This document shows, one piece after another, positions 41,988 to 50,753 of a DNA stretch of 64,000 nt. This DNA comes from Intrasporangiaceae bacterium URHB0013 (lineage in GTDB: Bacteria > Actinomycetota > Actinomycetes > Actinomycetales > Dermatophilaceae): contig KK211150.1 of NCBI GenBank assembly GCA_000620545.1, forward strand, positions 539,423 through 603,422. The letters are read 5' to 3'. The notes under the pieces are model-generated. The model searched no databases, was not told the origin of the DNA, and was given only the letters and a program-made list of their open reading frames with translations. Numbering within the stretch: position 1 is the stretch's first letter; every line of letters begins with the position of its first letter. Position numbers and translations under genes: made by a program.

Positions 41988-43414
41988 CCCGCCCGGCCCG
42001 GCACGGCGCCGGCACGAGATCAGGGACCGAGCACGGTGAGCGCGACGGGTCGCGCGGTGGCCCGGGGCCCTTCGCGAGGGCGTACACCCGGGGCATCACC
42101 GAGGAGCTGCCCGAGCCGACGCGACGGTCCCGTGCGCTGCCCTCGGCACCGTTCGCTCTGCACGGCGCCGTCGTCACGCCCGACGGGGCGTGGTCGAGCG
42201 GCTACGTCACGGTCGCCGACGGCGTCATCGACCGCGTCTCGAAGCGCAAGCCGGCAGATGTCGCCGTGCTCGAGACCGACGGCGTCATCCTGCCGGGCCT
42301 GCTCGACCTCCACGGGCACCCGGAGTTCAACGTCTTCGCTGCCTGGGAGCCGCCCAAGGTCTACGACAACCGCTATGCGTGGCGTCGGTCCAAGCCCTAC
42401 CAGGCGCTCGTCCGCGACCCGCAGAACATCCTGCTGACGAAGGTCCCGCCGAAGACCCAGACCCGCTACGCGGAGGTGCGGGCTCTCGTCGGTGGCGTCA
42501 CAGGCGTCCAGGGCGCCTCGGGCGCGAGCAGCGCGTCGTCCGAGCCACTCGTGCGCAACATCGACCAGTGGGCCTTCGGTGCGCACCGCGCGCGCTCGAT
42601 GATCGACCTGCCCTCCGGCTCCTTCGGGCTGCCGAGCTTCGAGGCGGTCATGGCGCGGATCGCTGCCGGCGACGTCAACGCTTTCTACCTTCACCTCTCG
42701 GAGGGCCGGCGCGGCGATGCCGTGAGCGCGAAGGAGTTCCAGCGCTTCCTCAGCCTCGGCGGGGCCACCCCGGTGACGAACATCATCCACGGCACCGCCC
42801 TGACGGCCGACGACCTGCACACCGTCGCCGGCCTCGGCTGCCGCCTGGTGTGGTCGCCGCAGTCCAACCTCCGTCTCTACGGCGAGACGACCCTCGCCGG
42901 CGAGGCCATCGCGGCTGGGATGCCCGTCGCGCTCGGGGCGGACTGGCTGCCGTCCGGCTCGACCAGCCTCCTCGCCGAGATGAAGGTCGCCCGCCGTGAG
43001 CTCGCCCGCCAGGGCCACCCGATTGCGGCGGCGGACCTCGTCGCCATGGTGACCTCGGTCGCGGCCCGGCTCGCCGGCCTCGACGAGCACCTCGGCTCGG
43101 TCGCCGTGGGGCGGCCGGCCGACCTCGTCGTCCTGGAGCGGCACCACTCCGACCCCTACGAGAACGTGTGCCTCGCCGACCCGTCGTGGGTCGACCTCGT
43201 CTGCATCGGCGGCGACGTCACCTACGCACGGGCCGACTGGTTCGGGCAGCTCTCCGGTGCGGCGACGGGCGCGACGATCGAGGACCTCACCGCGTGGGGC
43301 AAGCCGATGCGCCTCGACACCGGCTTCCAGGGCGGCAGCGAGGTGCCCTCGCTCTCGGCGGTGCGCGCGGCCCTCACCACGGCCTACCCCGCGGTGGGTC
43401 CGATCTTCGCCTGA
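41972..43414 (+). CDS. Amidohydrolase family protein
   Basis: A 480-residue metal-dependent hydrolase. The first metal site is LLDLHGHPEFN (H-x-H), later ligands lie in YLHLSEG, NIIHGTALT and ALGADWLPSG, and a small beta-sandwich is formed by both ends (LHGAVVTPDGAWSSGYVTVADGVID and ADLVVLERHHSD). This is the ATZ/TRZ-cytosine deaminase-like layout. The first ~55 residues are polar, basic and variable; a start further in is possible. It overlaps the UDG-like gene by 16 bases, which suggests joint expression and perhaps a role in damaged-nucleobase handling, but that is inference. Confidence 0.85.
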   Translation: MASPVTRPARHGAGTRSGTEHGERDGSRGGPGPFARAYTRGITEELPEPTRRSRALPSAPFALHGAVVTPDGAWSSGYVTVADGVIDRVSKRKPADVAVLETDGVILPGLLDLHGHPEFNVFAAWEPPKVYDNRYAWRRSKPYQALVRDPQNILLTKVPPKTQTRYAEVRALVGGVTGVQGASGASSASSEPLVRNIDQWAFGAHRARSMIDLPSGSFGLPSFEAVMARIAAGDVNAFYLHLSEGRRGDAVSAKEFQRFLSLGGATPVTNIIHGTALTADDLHTVAGLGCRLVWSPQSNLRLYGETTLAGEAIAAGMPVALGADWLPSGSTSLLAEMKVARRELARQGHPIAAADLVAMVTSVAARLAGLDEHLGSVAVGRPADLVVLERHHSDPYENVCLADPSWVDLVCIGGDVTYARADWFGQLSGAATGATIEDLTAWGKPMRLDTGFQGGSEVPSLSAVRAALTTAYPAVGPIFA

Positions 43415-43557
43415 CGGCGCACACGGTCGTCCGCGAGTCGTCCCTTGAGCACGGCACGGCGTCGACGCGTCCGCCCGTGGGCTCAGGGGAGGCTCCGGGG
43501 CCCTCGTGTCCTCGGCGACGAACCCGAGGGCGCCCGTGGGCGTCTTCAGTGTTGTGA

Positions 43558-43604
43558 CGTCCCGGCCCGTCGGCCCACCCTCCCCGAGCCGACGGGCCGG
43601 GACG
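43558..43604. terminator. Bidirectional terminator between amidohydrolase and TerC genes
   Basis: A perfect 17-bp stem (43558-43574 with 43588-43604; core CCCGGCCCGTCGGC) with a 13-base loop separates the two convergent genes. The remaining part of the 196-base gap shows a second, weaker GCCCTCG/CGAGGGC pairing and no gene. Confidence 0.8.
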
Positions 43605-43610
43605 CCTCCT

Positions 43611-44633
43611 TCATGACGCGACGACGTCGAGCTCCTCCCGCGCCTCGGCCCGCTTGGTGGCGAGCAGGCTGGTCAGGGTGACCACGGCCAGGATGCCGAT
43701 GATGACGCCGAGCGAGAGCAGGGTGGGGATCTCGGGCACGCCCGGCCACACCCCGTGCGCCCAGTGCAGGACGAGCTTGACGCCGATGAACGCGAGGATG
43801 AGCGACAGGCCGTGGCCGAGGTGCACGAGCTTCGCGAGGGCTCCCTCGAGGACGAAGTAGAGCGCGCGGAGACCGAGCAGTGCGAAGGCGTTCGTCGCGA
43901 AGACGAGGTAGGGGTCGCCGGTGATGCCGTAGACGGCGGGCACCGAGTCGATGGCGAAGACGATGTCGGTGCCGAGGATCGCGACGGCGACGAGGGCCAG
44001 TGGTGTCAGGGCCAGCCTGCCGCCGAGGCGGACCCAGAGGTTGGTGCCTGCATAGGTGTCGGTGACGGGGCAGATGCGGCGGATCAGCCGGACGCTGCGG
44101 AGCTGGTCGACGTCGATGCTGTGGTCGGTGTGCGACAGGGCGTCGCGACCGACCTTGACGGCGGTCGCGAGCAGGATCGCGCCGAAGAGCAGGAAGGTCC
44201 ATGCGAAGCTCGCGATCATCTGCGCACCCAGCGCGATGAAGATGCCGCGCAGCACGAGCGCGCCGCCGACGCCGATGAGCAGCACGCGCTGACGCAGCTC
44301 TCGCGGCACCGCGAACGCCGACAGCAGGATGATGAAGACGAAGAGGTTGTCGACCGACAGCGACTTCTCGACGATGTAGCCGGTGTAGTACTCGACGCCC
44401 TGCTGGGAGCCGTACTGCCACCAGAGCCAGCCGCCGAAGGCGACGGGGATGGCGATGTAGAAGGCCGACCAGCCGACCGCCTCGCGCATGCTCGGGTCGT
44501 GCGGACGGCGGGTGATGAGGAAGTCGACGACGAAGAGCGCGGCGACGCCGGCGATCGTCGCGATCCACAGCATCGGCGAACCGATGGACTCGGTCGGCGG
44601 CGCCGGGGTGGCGGCGGACAGGCCAGTGAGCAT
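43611..44633 (-). CDS. TerC family membrane protein, probable manganese exporter
   Basis: A 340-residue TerC/Alx-type protein with about nine membrane segments. It has conserved acidic membrane motifs: VVDFLITRR, EKSLSVDNLFVFIILLSAF and ILGTDIVFAIDSVPAVYGITGDPYLVFATNAFALLGLRALYF. Family members MeeF/MeeY and Alx export Mn2+, partly to metallate exported enzymes. The upstream leader carries a probable manganese-sensing yybP-ykoY riboswitch, which supports this role. GAGGAG lies before ATG 44633. The name TerC refers to tellurium resistance, but no other ter gene is present. Confidence 0.93.
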   Translation of the reverse strand: MLTGLSAATPAPPTESIGSPMLWIATIAGVAALFVVDFLITRRPHDPSMREAVGWSAFYIAIPVAFGGWLWWQYGSQQGVEYYTGYIVEKSLSVDNLFVFIILLSAFAVPRELRQRVLLIGVGGALVLRGIFIALGAQMIASFAWTFLLFGAILLATAVKVGRDALSHTDHSIDVDQLRSVRLIRRICPVTDTYAGTNLWVRLGGRLALTPLALVAVAILGTDIVFAIDSVPAVYGITGDPYLVFATNAFALLGLRALYFVLEGALAKLVHLGHGLSLILAFIGVKLVLHWAHGVWPGVPEIPTLLSLGVIIGILAVVTLTSLLATKRAEAREELDVVAS

Positions 44634-44657
44634 GGAACTCCTCAGAACATGATGTCT

Positions 44658-44748
44658 GAGGTCTCCTTCACCGACTGCCGCCGGCCGCGGACCGGGGTGG
44701 TCGTGGGACCACCGTACTGACCGGAGCGCGCGAGGAAGTACTCCCCTC
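44658..44748 (-). ncRNA. Probable yybP-ykoY manganese riboswitch
   Basis: The leader of the TerC gene contains, in order, GAGGGGAGTAC, then GTCAGTACGGTGGTC, a complementary GACCACCCCGGT, a GC-rich stem CCGCGGCCGGCGG, and AAGGAGACCTC closing the first helix (GAGG with CCTC). This matches the yybP-ykoY order GGGGAGUAG, GUCA hairpin, CCGG and the terminal GACCU. The family senses Mn2+ and controls Mn exporters, including TerC-type genes. The ribosome binding site of terC follows about 15 bases downstream, so control of translation is likely. I compared this by eye only. Confidence 0.72.
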
Positions 44749-44819
44749 GTCTCCCAGTCTAGGTGGACCCGGGCCGGGCCTCAAATGCCGTCCAGGGCCG
44801 GGCCCTGCGGGTTGCCCGG

Positions 44820-45380
44820 TCAGACCGGGCCGAAGTCGACCTCGGCCGCAGGTGCGACGTCCCCCTTGCGCCCCGGCGCCTTGGACCAGGACCAGTACAC
44901 GTTGGTGTGGGCGATGACCTGCTCCGGTGAGACCGGAACACCCCACTGCCGCAGGTCCTCGGTGGTGTGGGCGTCCTCGACGAGAGTCGCGTCGTAGCCG
45001 CGGACGAGGGCGCCGTGCAGCGTCGACCGGATGCACGCGTCCGTCTGCGCGCCGGTGACGACGAGCCGCCCCACCTGGCGCTCGGCGAGGAGCGACTCGA
45101 GGTCGGTGTCCTCGAACGAGTCGCCGTAGCGCTTGTGCACGAGCGGCTCGGACTCGTCACGCGTCAGCTCGGGGACGTACTGCCACCCGTCGCTGTCGAT
45201 GGGCATGTCGTCGTCCGAGTGCTGCACCCAGATGACGGGCACGTTCTCGGTGCGCGCCTTGTCGACGAGGGTGTTGATGCGGCCGATGACGCCCTCCCGG
45301 TCCCACGCGCCCGAGACGACGTCGTTCTGGACGTCGATGACGAGCAGCGCGGTGTTGGGGCGTCCTTCCAGCGTGGTCAT
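44820..45380 (-). CDS. Isochorismatase-like cysteine hydrolase
   Basis: A 186-residue cysteine hydrolase. The catalytic triad is visible: Asp in LLVIDVQNDVVSG, Lys in VHKRYGDSFEDTDLE and Cys in VVTGAQTDACIRSTLHGALVRGYDATLVEDAHTT. The family includes nicotinamidase, isochorismatase and N-carbamoylsarcosine amidase; I cannot tell the substrate. There are two adjacent ATG codons; the second (45380) is four bases from GGAGG, the first only one, so I choose the second. It is transcribed toward the TerC leader and divergent from the methyltransferase gene. Confidence 0.88.
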   Translation of the reverse strand: MTTLEGRPNTALLVIDVQNDVVSGAWDREGVIGRINTLVDKARTENVPVIWVQHSDDDMPIDSDGWQYVPELTRDESEPLVHKRYGDSFEDTDLESLLAERQVGRLVVTGAQTDACIRSTLHGALVRGYDATLVEDAHTTEDLRQWGVPVSPEQVIAHTNVYWSWSKAPGRKGDVAPAAEVDFGPV

Positions 45381-45536
45381 CATGCCTCCTGGTTCCGGGT
45401 CTGCGTCCCGAGGTCTCCGTCGTCCGATCCCCTGACGCTACGCCGACGCACCGACAGCCGGGCGCTCAAGACGCGACGAGAACGGCGGCAACGCGTGACT
45501 CGGGAGCAGCCAGCGGGATGGGATGCTGGCCCTGTC

Positions 45537-46394
45537 ATGACGAACCCGACGCACCTCGCCCACGAGCCCACCATCACGTCCGCGTCCAACCCCCGCGTCA
45601 AGGGGCTGCTCGCCCTTCGCCGCCGCCGCACCCGCGAGGAGACGGGCCAGACGCTCGTCGAGGGGTACGAGGAGATCGGCCTCGCCCTGTCGGCCGGGGT
45701 GCGGCCCGGCACCGTCTACGTCTGCGAGGAGCTCTTCAGCCCCGCCGGCCGCGCCGGTTCGCAGGACATCGGTCACCAGAGCGACCTGCTGGCCCGCCTG
45801 CGCCACGACCGCGTCGAGGTCGTCCACCTCAGCCGCACTGCCTTCGAGAAGGTCTCCTACCGCGAGGGCCCCGACGGACTCGTCGCCGTCGTCGACCGCA
45901 TCGGCTTCTCGTTGGGCGACCTGCGCGTCGACGGACCCGACCACCTCACCCTGCTCAGCCAGGGGGTCGAGAAGCCCGGCAACCTCGGCGCCATGCTCCG
46001 CACCGCCGACGCGGCCGGGGTCGACTCGGTCGTCGCGGCCGACCCGGTCACGGACTGGGGCAACCCCAACGTCGTGCGCGCGAGCAAGGGCACCGTCTTC
46101 GCCGTCCCTGCCGCGAGCGCGACGACGACCGAGGCGCTCGAGTGGCTCACCGCGCACGAGATCCGCCTCGTCGTCACGACGCCCGAGACCGACCTGCTGC
46201 ACACCGACGTCGACTACACCGGCCGGGTCGCCATCGCGGTCGGCAGCGAGAAGCACGGTGCCGACCGCGCCCTCCTGGACGCAGCCAGCCACCGGGTCCG
46301 GATTCCCATGCATGGCAAGGCGAACAGCCTCAACGTCGCCGCGTCGGCCGCGATCGTGCTCTACGAGGCCGTCCGTCAACGCGACGCCCGCTGA
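45537..46394 (+). CDS. TrmH/SpoU family RNA 2-O-methyltransferase
   Basis: A 285-residue SPOUT methyltransferase that would 2-O-methylate ribose in rRNA or tRNA. The N-terminal L30e-like substrate-binding domain (about 10-110) starts ITSASNPRVKGLLALRRRRTREETG. The knotted catalytic domain has motif 1 EKPGNLGAMLRTADAAG, motif 2 VAIAVGSEKHG and motif 3 IPMHGKANSLNVAASAAIVLYE. The frame is open far upstream, but ATG 45537 fits the family start. The target site is unknown. Confidence 0.93.
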   Translation: MTNPTHLAHEPTITSASNPRVKGLLALRRRRTREETGQTLVEGYEEIGLALSAGVRPGTVYVCEELFSPAGRAGSQDIGHQSDLLARLRHDRVEVVHLSRTAFEKVSYREGPDGLVAVVDRIGFSLGDLRVDGPDHLTLLSQGVEKPGNLGAMLRTADAAGVDSVVAADPVTDWGNPNVVRASKGTVFAVPAASATTTEALEWLTAHEIRLVVTTPETDLLHTDVDYTGRVAIAVGSEKHGADRALLDAASHRVRIPMHGKANSLNVAASAAIVLYEAVRQRDAR

Positions 46395-46545
46395 GCGGCG
46401 GCGAGCTGGGCGGGCTGCACGAGCCCGCCGGACGGCATACGAGATGACCGTCGGAGTTCCATCCGCGGTGACGGCTGTGAGGCCGCGGAAAGCGAGGGAG
46501 AGGGGTGGTCAAGAGCACCCCTTGGCGTGTGTCACGATGTTCTGT

Positions 46546-47181
46546 ATGCGAGTTGACCACGTCTCCTATGCAGCAGAGGCCGGTGGCCTCAAGGCCACGG
46601 CCGCCCGGCTGTCCGAGCTCATCGGCGTCGCGCCGGTCGACGGCGGGGTGCATCCCCGGTTCGGCACGCGCAACGTGATCTTCCCCCTGGCCAAGGACCA
46701 CTACCTCGAGGTCGTCGAGGTGCTGGACCACCCGGCCTCCGACAAGGCGCCCTTCGGTCAGGCCGTCCGCGCCGCCTCCGAGGCCGGCGGCGGCTGGCTC
46801 GGCTGGGTCGTCGCCGTCGACGACATCAGCGTGGTCGAGCAGCGCCTCGGTCGTGAGTCGGTCCCGGGCAACCGCCACCGCCCAGACGGCACCGAGCTCA
46901 AGTGGCGCCAGCTCGGCATCAAGGGCCTCATGGCGGACCCCCAGGTCCCCTACTTCATCGAGTGGGACGACATGACGGTGCACCCCTCCGCGCGCGCCGA
47001 CACGTCGGTCTCCATCGACAACCTCCAGATCGCCGGTGACCCGAAGCGCGTGCGCGCGTGGCTCGGCCCGGAGGACACCTTCGACAAGGGTGGCATCGAC
47101 TTCACCTTCGTCGCCCCGCACGGCACGCCGGGTCTGTTGTCGGTCACGTTCGACACCCCGGCCGGCAAGGTCACCATCTGA
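46546..47181 (+). CDS. VOC superfamily protein (glyoxalase-like)
   Basis: A 211-residue protein of the glyoxalase-like group (PF13468 type): MRVDHVSYAAEAGGLKATAARLSELIGV, GGVHPRFGTRNVIFPL, HYLEVVEVLDHP and PYFIEWDDMTVHP, then a second half with ISIDNLQIAGDP-like strands. Function unknown. ATG 46537 (MFCMRV) is an alternative start; neither has a good ribosome binding site. A small hairpin (AGGGGTG at 46501, CACCCCT at 46516) lies just upstream and might influence translation. Confidence 0.8.
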   Translation: MRVDHVSYAAEAGGLKATAARLSELIGVAPVDGGVHPRFGTRNVIFPLAKDHYLEVVEVLDHPASDKAPFGQAVRAASEAGGGWLGWVVAVDDISVVEQRLGRESVPGNRHRPDGTELKWRQLGIKGLMADPQVPYFIEWDDMTVHPSARADTSVSIDNLQIAGDPKRVRAWLGPEDTFDKGGIDFTFVAPHGTPGLLSVTFDTPAGKVTI

Positions 47182-47199
47182 CCCGGTTCCCAGCTCGCA

Positions 47200-47242
47200 G
47201 ACGAGACGGCGGTCATCCCTCGGGGATGGCCGCCGTCTCGTC
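47200..47242. terminator. Bidirectional terminator between VOC and copA genes
   Basis: GACGAGACGGCGG (47200-47212) and CCGCCGTCTCGTC (47230-47242) are perfect complements and the stem continues with CATCC/GGATG after one mismatch. It lies between convergent genes. Confidence 0.8.
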
Positions 47243-47289
47243 GTCCCGATGGCGTATGCCGTGTGGTGGCCCCGTCGACGCGGTGCGGG

Positions 47290-49761
47290 TCAGCGGCCCC
47301 AGCGCTTGAGGCGCAGGGAGTTGCTGACGACGAGTACCGACGACAGGGCCATCGTCGCTCCGGCGATCATCGGGTTGAGCAGGCCGAAGGCGGCCAGCGG
47401 GATCGCGGCGGTGTTGTAGCCGAAGGCCCAGGCGAGGTTCTGCTTGATGATGCGGAGCGTCGCGCGCGAGAGACCGATCGCGTCACCGACGGCGTCGAGG
47501 TCGGTGCGCACGAGGACGATGTCGGCCGAGTCCATGGCGACGTCGGTGCCGGAGCCCATCGCGAGACCCAGGTCGGCCTGGGCCAGTGCCGCCGCGTCGT
47601 TGACGCCGTCACCGACCATCGCGACGACCCGGCCGGACCTCTGCAGCTCGGTGACGACCTCGTGCTTCTGGGCCGGGAGCACGTCGGCACGCACGTTGGA
47701 GGCCTCGATGCCGACCTGCTCGGCGACGCTGCGTGCGTTGGAGGCGTGGTCGCCGGTGAGCAGGTAGGGCGTCAGGCCGAGGTCTCGCAGCCGGGCGATG
47801 GCGTCACGCGACGAGTCGCGCACGGTGTCCTCGACGGTGAGGGCCGCCTGCGCGACGCCGTCCCAGCCGACGAAGACCGTCGTGCCGGCCCGGGCACGGG
47901 CGTGCGCGAGCAGCTCGGGGTCGACCTTCTCGAAGAGCACGGCCTTGCCGACGGTGACCTCGGTGTCCTTGATCCGGGCGGTCGCACCCTCGCCCGGATT
48001 GGCCTCGAAGTCGTGGATGCGTGGCAGCTCGAGGCGGGCCAGACGGGCTCCGTCTACGACGGCGCGCGCGATGGGGTGCTCGCTGCCCTGCTCGACGGCC
48101 GCGGCTGCCGTGAGCGCGGCCTTCTTCGACAGCGTGCCGCGCACGGCGATGCTCCGGAGCCGCAGCTCGCCGGTGGTCACCGTGCCGGTCTTGTCGAGTA
48201 CGACGGTGTCGACGCGGCGGGTGTCCTCGAGCACCTGCGGGCCCTTGATGAGGGTCCCGAGCTGGGCGCCGCGTCCGGTCCCGACGAGCAGGGCCGTCGG
48301 GGTCGCCAGACCGAGGGCGCAGGGGCAGGCGATGATGAGGACCGTCACGGCGACGGCGAGCGCCGTCGCGACGTCGTGGCCCGTCGCGAGCCAGGCGACG
48401 AACGTGACGAGGGCGACGACGAGGACGACGGGGACGAAGACGGCCGAGACGCGGTCGGCGAGCCTCTGGACGTCCGCCTTGCCGGTCTGGGCGGTCTCGA
48501 CGAGACGCTGGATGCCCGCGAGCATCGTGTCGGCGCCGACCTTGGAGGCCTCGACGACGATGCGTCCGGTCGTGTTGATCGAGCCGCCCGTGACGTCGTC
48601 CCCGCGGGAGACGTCGACCGGGGTGGACTCGCCGGTGACGAGGCTCGCGTCCACGGCGCTCGACCCGTCGCGCACGACGCCGTCGGTCGCGACCTTCTCA
48701 CCCGGCCGGACGATGAACTGGTCGCCGACGACGAGCGCGTCGACGGGGATGCGCGTCTCGCTCGTGATCCGTGACTGCGGGTCGATGCGTAGGACCGACA
48801 CGTCCTTGGCGCCCAGGTCGAGCAGCGCGCGCAGGGCGTCCCTGCCCGAGTCCTTGGCGCGTGCCTCGAGGAAGCGGCCCACGAGCAGGAACGTCGTGAC
48901 GACCGAGGCCACCTCGAAGTAGAGGTGGATGCCGCCCTGGAGCAGGTCGACGACGGAGTAGCCCCACGCCGCGAGCACCCCGATCGACACGAGGGTGTCC
49001 ATCGTCGAGGCGAGGTGACGAGCGTTGACGGCCGCAGCCCGGTGGAAGGGCCACGCGCACCAGAAGACGACGGGCGTCGCGAGGAGCAGCTGGAGCCACG
49101 GGCTGGCACCGAACGACGGGAGCACCATGGACAGGAGCAGCACCGGGACGGTCAGCGCGACGGCGACGACGAGCCGCGGCTTGAGGACGTCCTGGGCGGG
49201 CGTGTGGTCGAGGTGGTTCTCGTCCGTGCGGGCGCCGCCGTCGCCGCCCGCGCCACCCGCGTGGTGGGTGTGGGTCGCGGTCGCGCCGGCGTCAGCCGGG
49301 CGGACGTGAGCCGGTCCCGGACGGGCGTGCCCCGTGGCGGTCCCGGCGTCTCGGACCTTCTGCCGGGCCAGCTCCTGGACCCGCAGCTTCGCGAGCAGGG
49401 CGCCTGCCGCCGGCTTCGCCGCCTCACCACCCGTGGTCCCGGGGCCCTGCGGCGAGGCGGCAGACGTCGTGCGGGTGGTGGGGCCGCCCGTCCGCGTCGG
49501 ACGCGAGCCGTCGATGACGCTGGCGCCGTAGCCGGTCTTCTTCACCTCGGCGAGGATCTGGTCGACCGTGACCGGGGCGGTGAACGAGACGAGGGCCTTC
49601 TCGGTGGCGAGGTTGACGGTCGCCGACTCGACGCCCGTGACCTTCGACAGCTTGCGCTCGATGCGGGCCGAGCACGAGGCGCAGGTCATGCCGGTGATGG
49701 CGAGGCGGACCTCGTCGGGAGTCGCCTCGGCCGTGGTCACCGGTGCCTGGCCCTCGGTCAT
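47290..49761 (-). CDS. copA: Copper-translocating P-type ATPase
   Basis: An 823-residue P1B-type ATPase that pumps Cu+ out of the cell. An N-terminal metal-binding domain has GMTCASC (about 24-30). A long linker (about 110-190) is rich in Pro, Gly and His (HTHHAGG). Eight membrane segments follow. Conserved motifs are the transmembrane CPC in IIACPCALGLATPTA, phosphorylation site VVLDKTGTVTTGEL, SEHPIARA, TGDHASNA and GDGVNDAAALAQAD. The ATG at 49761 overlaps the copZ stop (ATGA). It is the third gene of csoR-copZ-copA, expected to be induced by copper through CsoR. Confidence 0.95.
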   Translation of the reverse strand: MTEGQAPVTTAEATPDEVRLAITGMTCASCSARIERKLSKVTGVESATVNLATEKALVSFTAPVTVDQILAEVKKTGYGASVIDGSRPTRTGGPTTRTTSAASPQGPGTTGGEAAKPAAGALLAKLRVQELARQKVRDAGTATGHARPGPAHVRPADAGATATHTHHAGGAGGDGGARTDENHLDHTPAQDVLKPRLVVAVALTVPVLLLSMVLPSFGASPWLQLLLATPVVFWCAWPFHRAAAVNARHLASTMDTLVSIGVLAAWGYSVVDLLQGGIHLYFEVASVVTTFLLVGRFLEARAKDSGRDALRALLDLGAKDVSVLRIDPQSRITSETRIPVDALVVGDQFIVRPGEKVATDGVVRDGSSAVDASLVTGESTPVDVSRGDDVTGGSINTTGRIVVEASKVGADTMLAGIQRLVETAQTGKADVQRLADRVSAVFVPVVLVVALVTFVAWLATGHDVATALAVAVTVLIIACPCALGLATPTALLVGTGRGAQLGTLIKGPQVLEDTRRVDTVVLDKTGTVTTGELRLRSIAVRGTLSKKAALTAAAAVEQGSEHPIARAVVDGARLARLELPRIHDFEANPGEGATARIKDTEVTVGKAVLFEKVDPELLAHARARAGTTVFVGWDGVAQAALTVEDTVRDSSRDAIARLRDLGLTPYLLTGDHASNARSVAEQVGIEASNVRADVLPAQKHEVVTELQRSGRVVAMVGDGVNDAAALAQADLGLAMGSGTDVAMDSADIVLVRTDLDAVGDAIGLSRATLRIIKQNLAWAFGYNTAAIPLAAFGLLNPMIAGATMALSSVLVVSNSLRLKRWGR

Positions 49762-49979
49762 CGGAGGCTGTAACCGGCCTCGGCGACGGCATCCGCGACG
49801 ACGGACGGGTCGAGGGGAGCCTCGCTCGTGATGGTGACGGGCGAGTCCTCGCCGGGGTGCAGGTCGACGGTGACCGCGACGACGCCGGGCAGGGTCGACA
49901 GCTCGCCGCTCACGGCGGCGCTGCAGTGGCCGCACGTCATACCGGCGACCGTGATCTCGGTCTGGGTGGTCTGGCTCAT
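49758..49979 (-). CDS. copZ: Copper chaperone (heavy-metal-associated domain)
   Basis: A 73-residue ferredoxin-like metallochaperone: TEITVAGMTCGHCSAAVSGELSTLPGV carries the GMTCGHC metal loop (Cys about 15 and 18). The rest is a single HMA fold, ending AVAEAGYSLR. It should bind Cu+ in the cytoplasm and hand it to CopA, whose gene it overlaps by four bases. GGAGG lies before the ATG. It starts 35 bases after csoR. Confidence 0.95.
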   Translation of the reverse strand: MSQTTQTEITVAGMTCGHCSAAVSGELSTLPGVVAVTVDLHPGEDSPVTITSEAPLDPSVVADAVAEAGYSLR

Positions 49980-50014
49980 CGGGTGCCTCCTCTGGCGGGT
50001 GGTCGGTGGGGTGC

Positions 50015-50296
50015 TCAGCTGCGGACGAGGCGTGCGATGGCCTCCGACGCCTCGCGGACCTTCTCGGAGGCAGCCTCGTCCGACTCGCGGGCGGCGTCGA
50101 CGACGCAGTGCGCGACGTGGTCCTCGAGCAGGCCGAGGCTGACGGCCTGCAGCGCCTTGGTGATCGCGCTGACCTGGGTGAGGATGTCGATGCAGTAGGT
50201 GTCGCTGTCGACCATCTTCTGCACGCCCCGCACCTGCCCCTCGATGCGGCGCAGCCGCTTCAGGTAGTCGTCCTTGCTGCCGGTGTATCCAGCCAT
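50015..50296 (-). CDS. csoR: Copper-sensing transcriptional repressor
   Basis: A 93-residue all-helical CsoR/RcnR-family repressor. The Cu+ site is the Cys-His-Cys set: Cys in DTYCIDILTQ, then His and Cys in EDHVAHCVVDAA. RLRRIEGQVRGVQKM provides DNA-contact residues. ATG 50296 with an AGGAGG-type site is chosen over one 18 bases upstream. Apo-CsoR would bind the palindrome at 50321 and repress csoR-copZ-copA; copper binding releases it. Gene order, operator and residues all agree. Confidence 0.95.
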   Translation of the reverse strand: MAGYTGSKDDYLKRLRRIEGQVRGVQKMVDSDTYCIDILTQVSAITKALQAVSLGLLEDHVAHCVVDAARESDEAASEKVREASEAIARLVRS

Positions 50297-50320
50297 GGCA
50301 CCTCCTTCTCTCACGACATC

Positions 50321-50337
50321 ATACCCCTATGGGGTAT
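50321..50337. promoter_or_regulatory. CsoR operator
   Basis: ATACCCCTATGGGGTAT is a perfect palindrome with TACCCC/GGGGTA half-sites, the known CsoR operator form. It lies 24 bases upstream of the csoR start and overlaps the AT-rich promoter zone, so it should control csoR-copZ-copA. The gene at 50346 ends nine bases away. Confidence 0.9.
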
Positions 50338-50345
50338 TTCGTCGC

Positions 50346-50753
50346 TCACGACCCGTCGAGCAGCTGCTTGGCCAGTCGCTTCGGCGCCTTGACCAGCCAC
50401 GCGTCGGTGACGACCTCCCGTACCTCCTCGACGGTGAGTCGACCGAGGTCGCGCTCGAGCAGGAGCACGGCGTTGTAGCCGTTCCAGTGCGGCGTGGTGA
50501 ACCATGGCGAGTCCGGGTCGGAGACCATCGACTCCTTGTCCTCGGCCGTGCACGAGAACGCGAGGACGTCGTCGTAGGGCTTCCCGGTCTTGGGGTCGTG
50601 GGCGTCCTTGCGCGGGCCCCGGGCGAATGCGAAGGTCCTGCCGCGCACCTGGAACGTAGGACGTCCGCCCGAGGGCGGGTCGCGGGTCACCTCGGGCAGC
50701 GCGGCAGCTGCCTCGTCGATGTCGCGGAGCCTGGCGGATCGCGAGCGGGCCAT
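50346..50753 (-). CDS. MmcQ/YjbR family protein
   Basis: A 135-residue CyaY-like (MmcQ/YjbR) protein: SARLRDIDEAAAALPEVTRDPP, GRPTFQVRGRTFAFARGP and the C-terminal YNAVLLLERDLGRLTVEEVREVVTDAWLVKAPKRLAKQLL. The family is often described as DNA-binding but its function is not settled. ATG 50753 gives the family start. It ends nine bases from the CsoR operator, so copper genes and this gene are arranged head-to-tail; no functional link is evident. Confidence 0.88.
   Translation of the reverse strand: MARSRSARLRDIDEAAAALPEVTRDPPSGGRPTFQVRGRTFAFARGPRKDAHDPKTGKPYDDVLAFSCTAEDKESMVSDPDSPWFTTPHWNGYNAVLLLERDLGRLTVEEVREVVTDAWLVKAPKRLAKQLLDGS

Noticed and set aside
43415-43557. Possible tRNA or small RNA in the gap after the amidohydrolase gene
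   Set aside because: Two GC-rich pairings are visible, but no cloverleaf or T-arm consensus could be found; only the terminator is supported.
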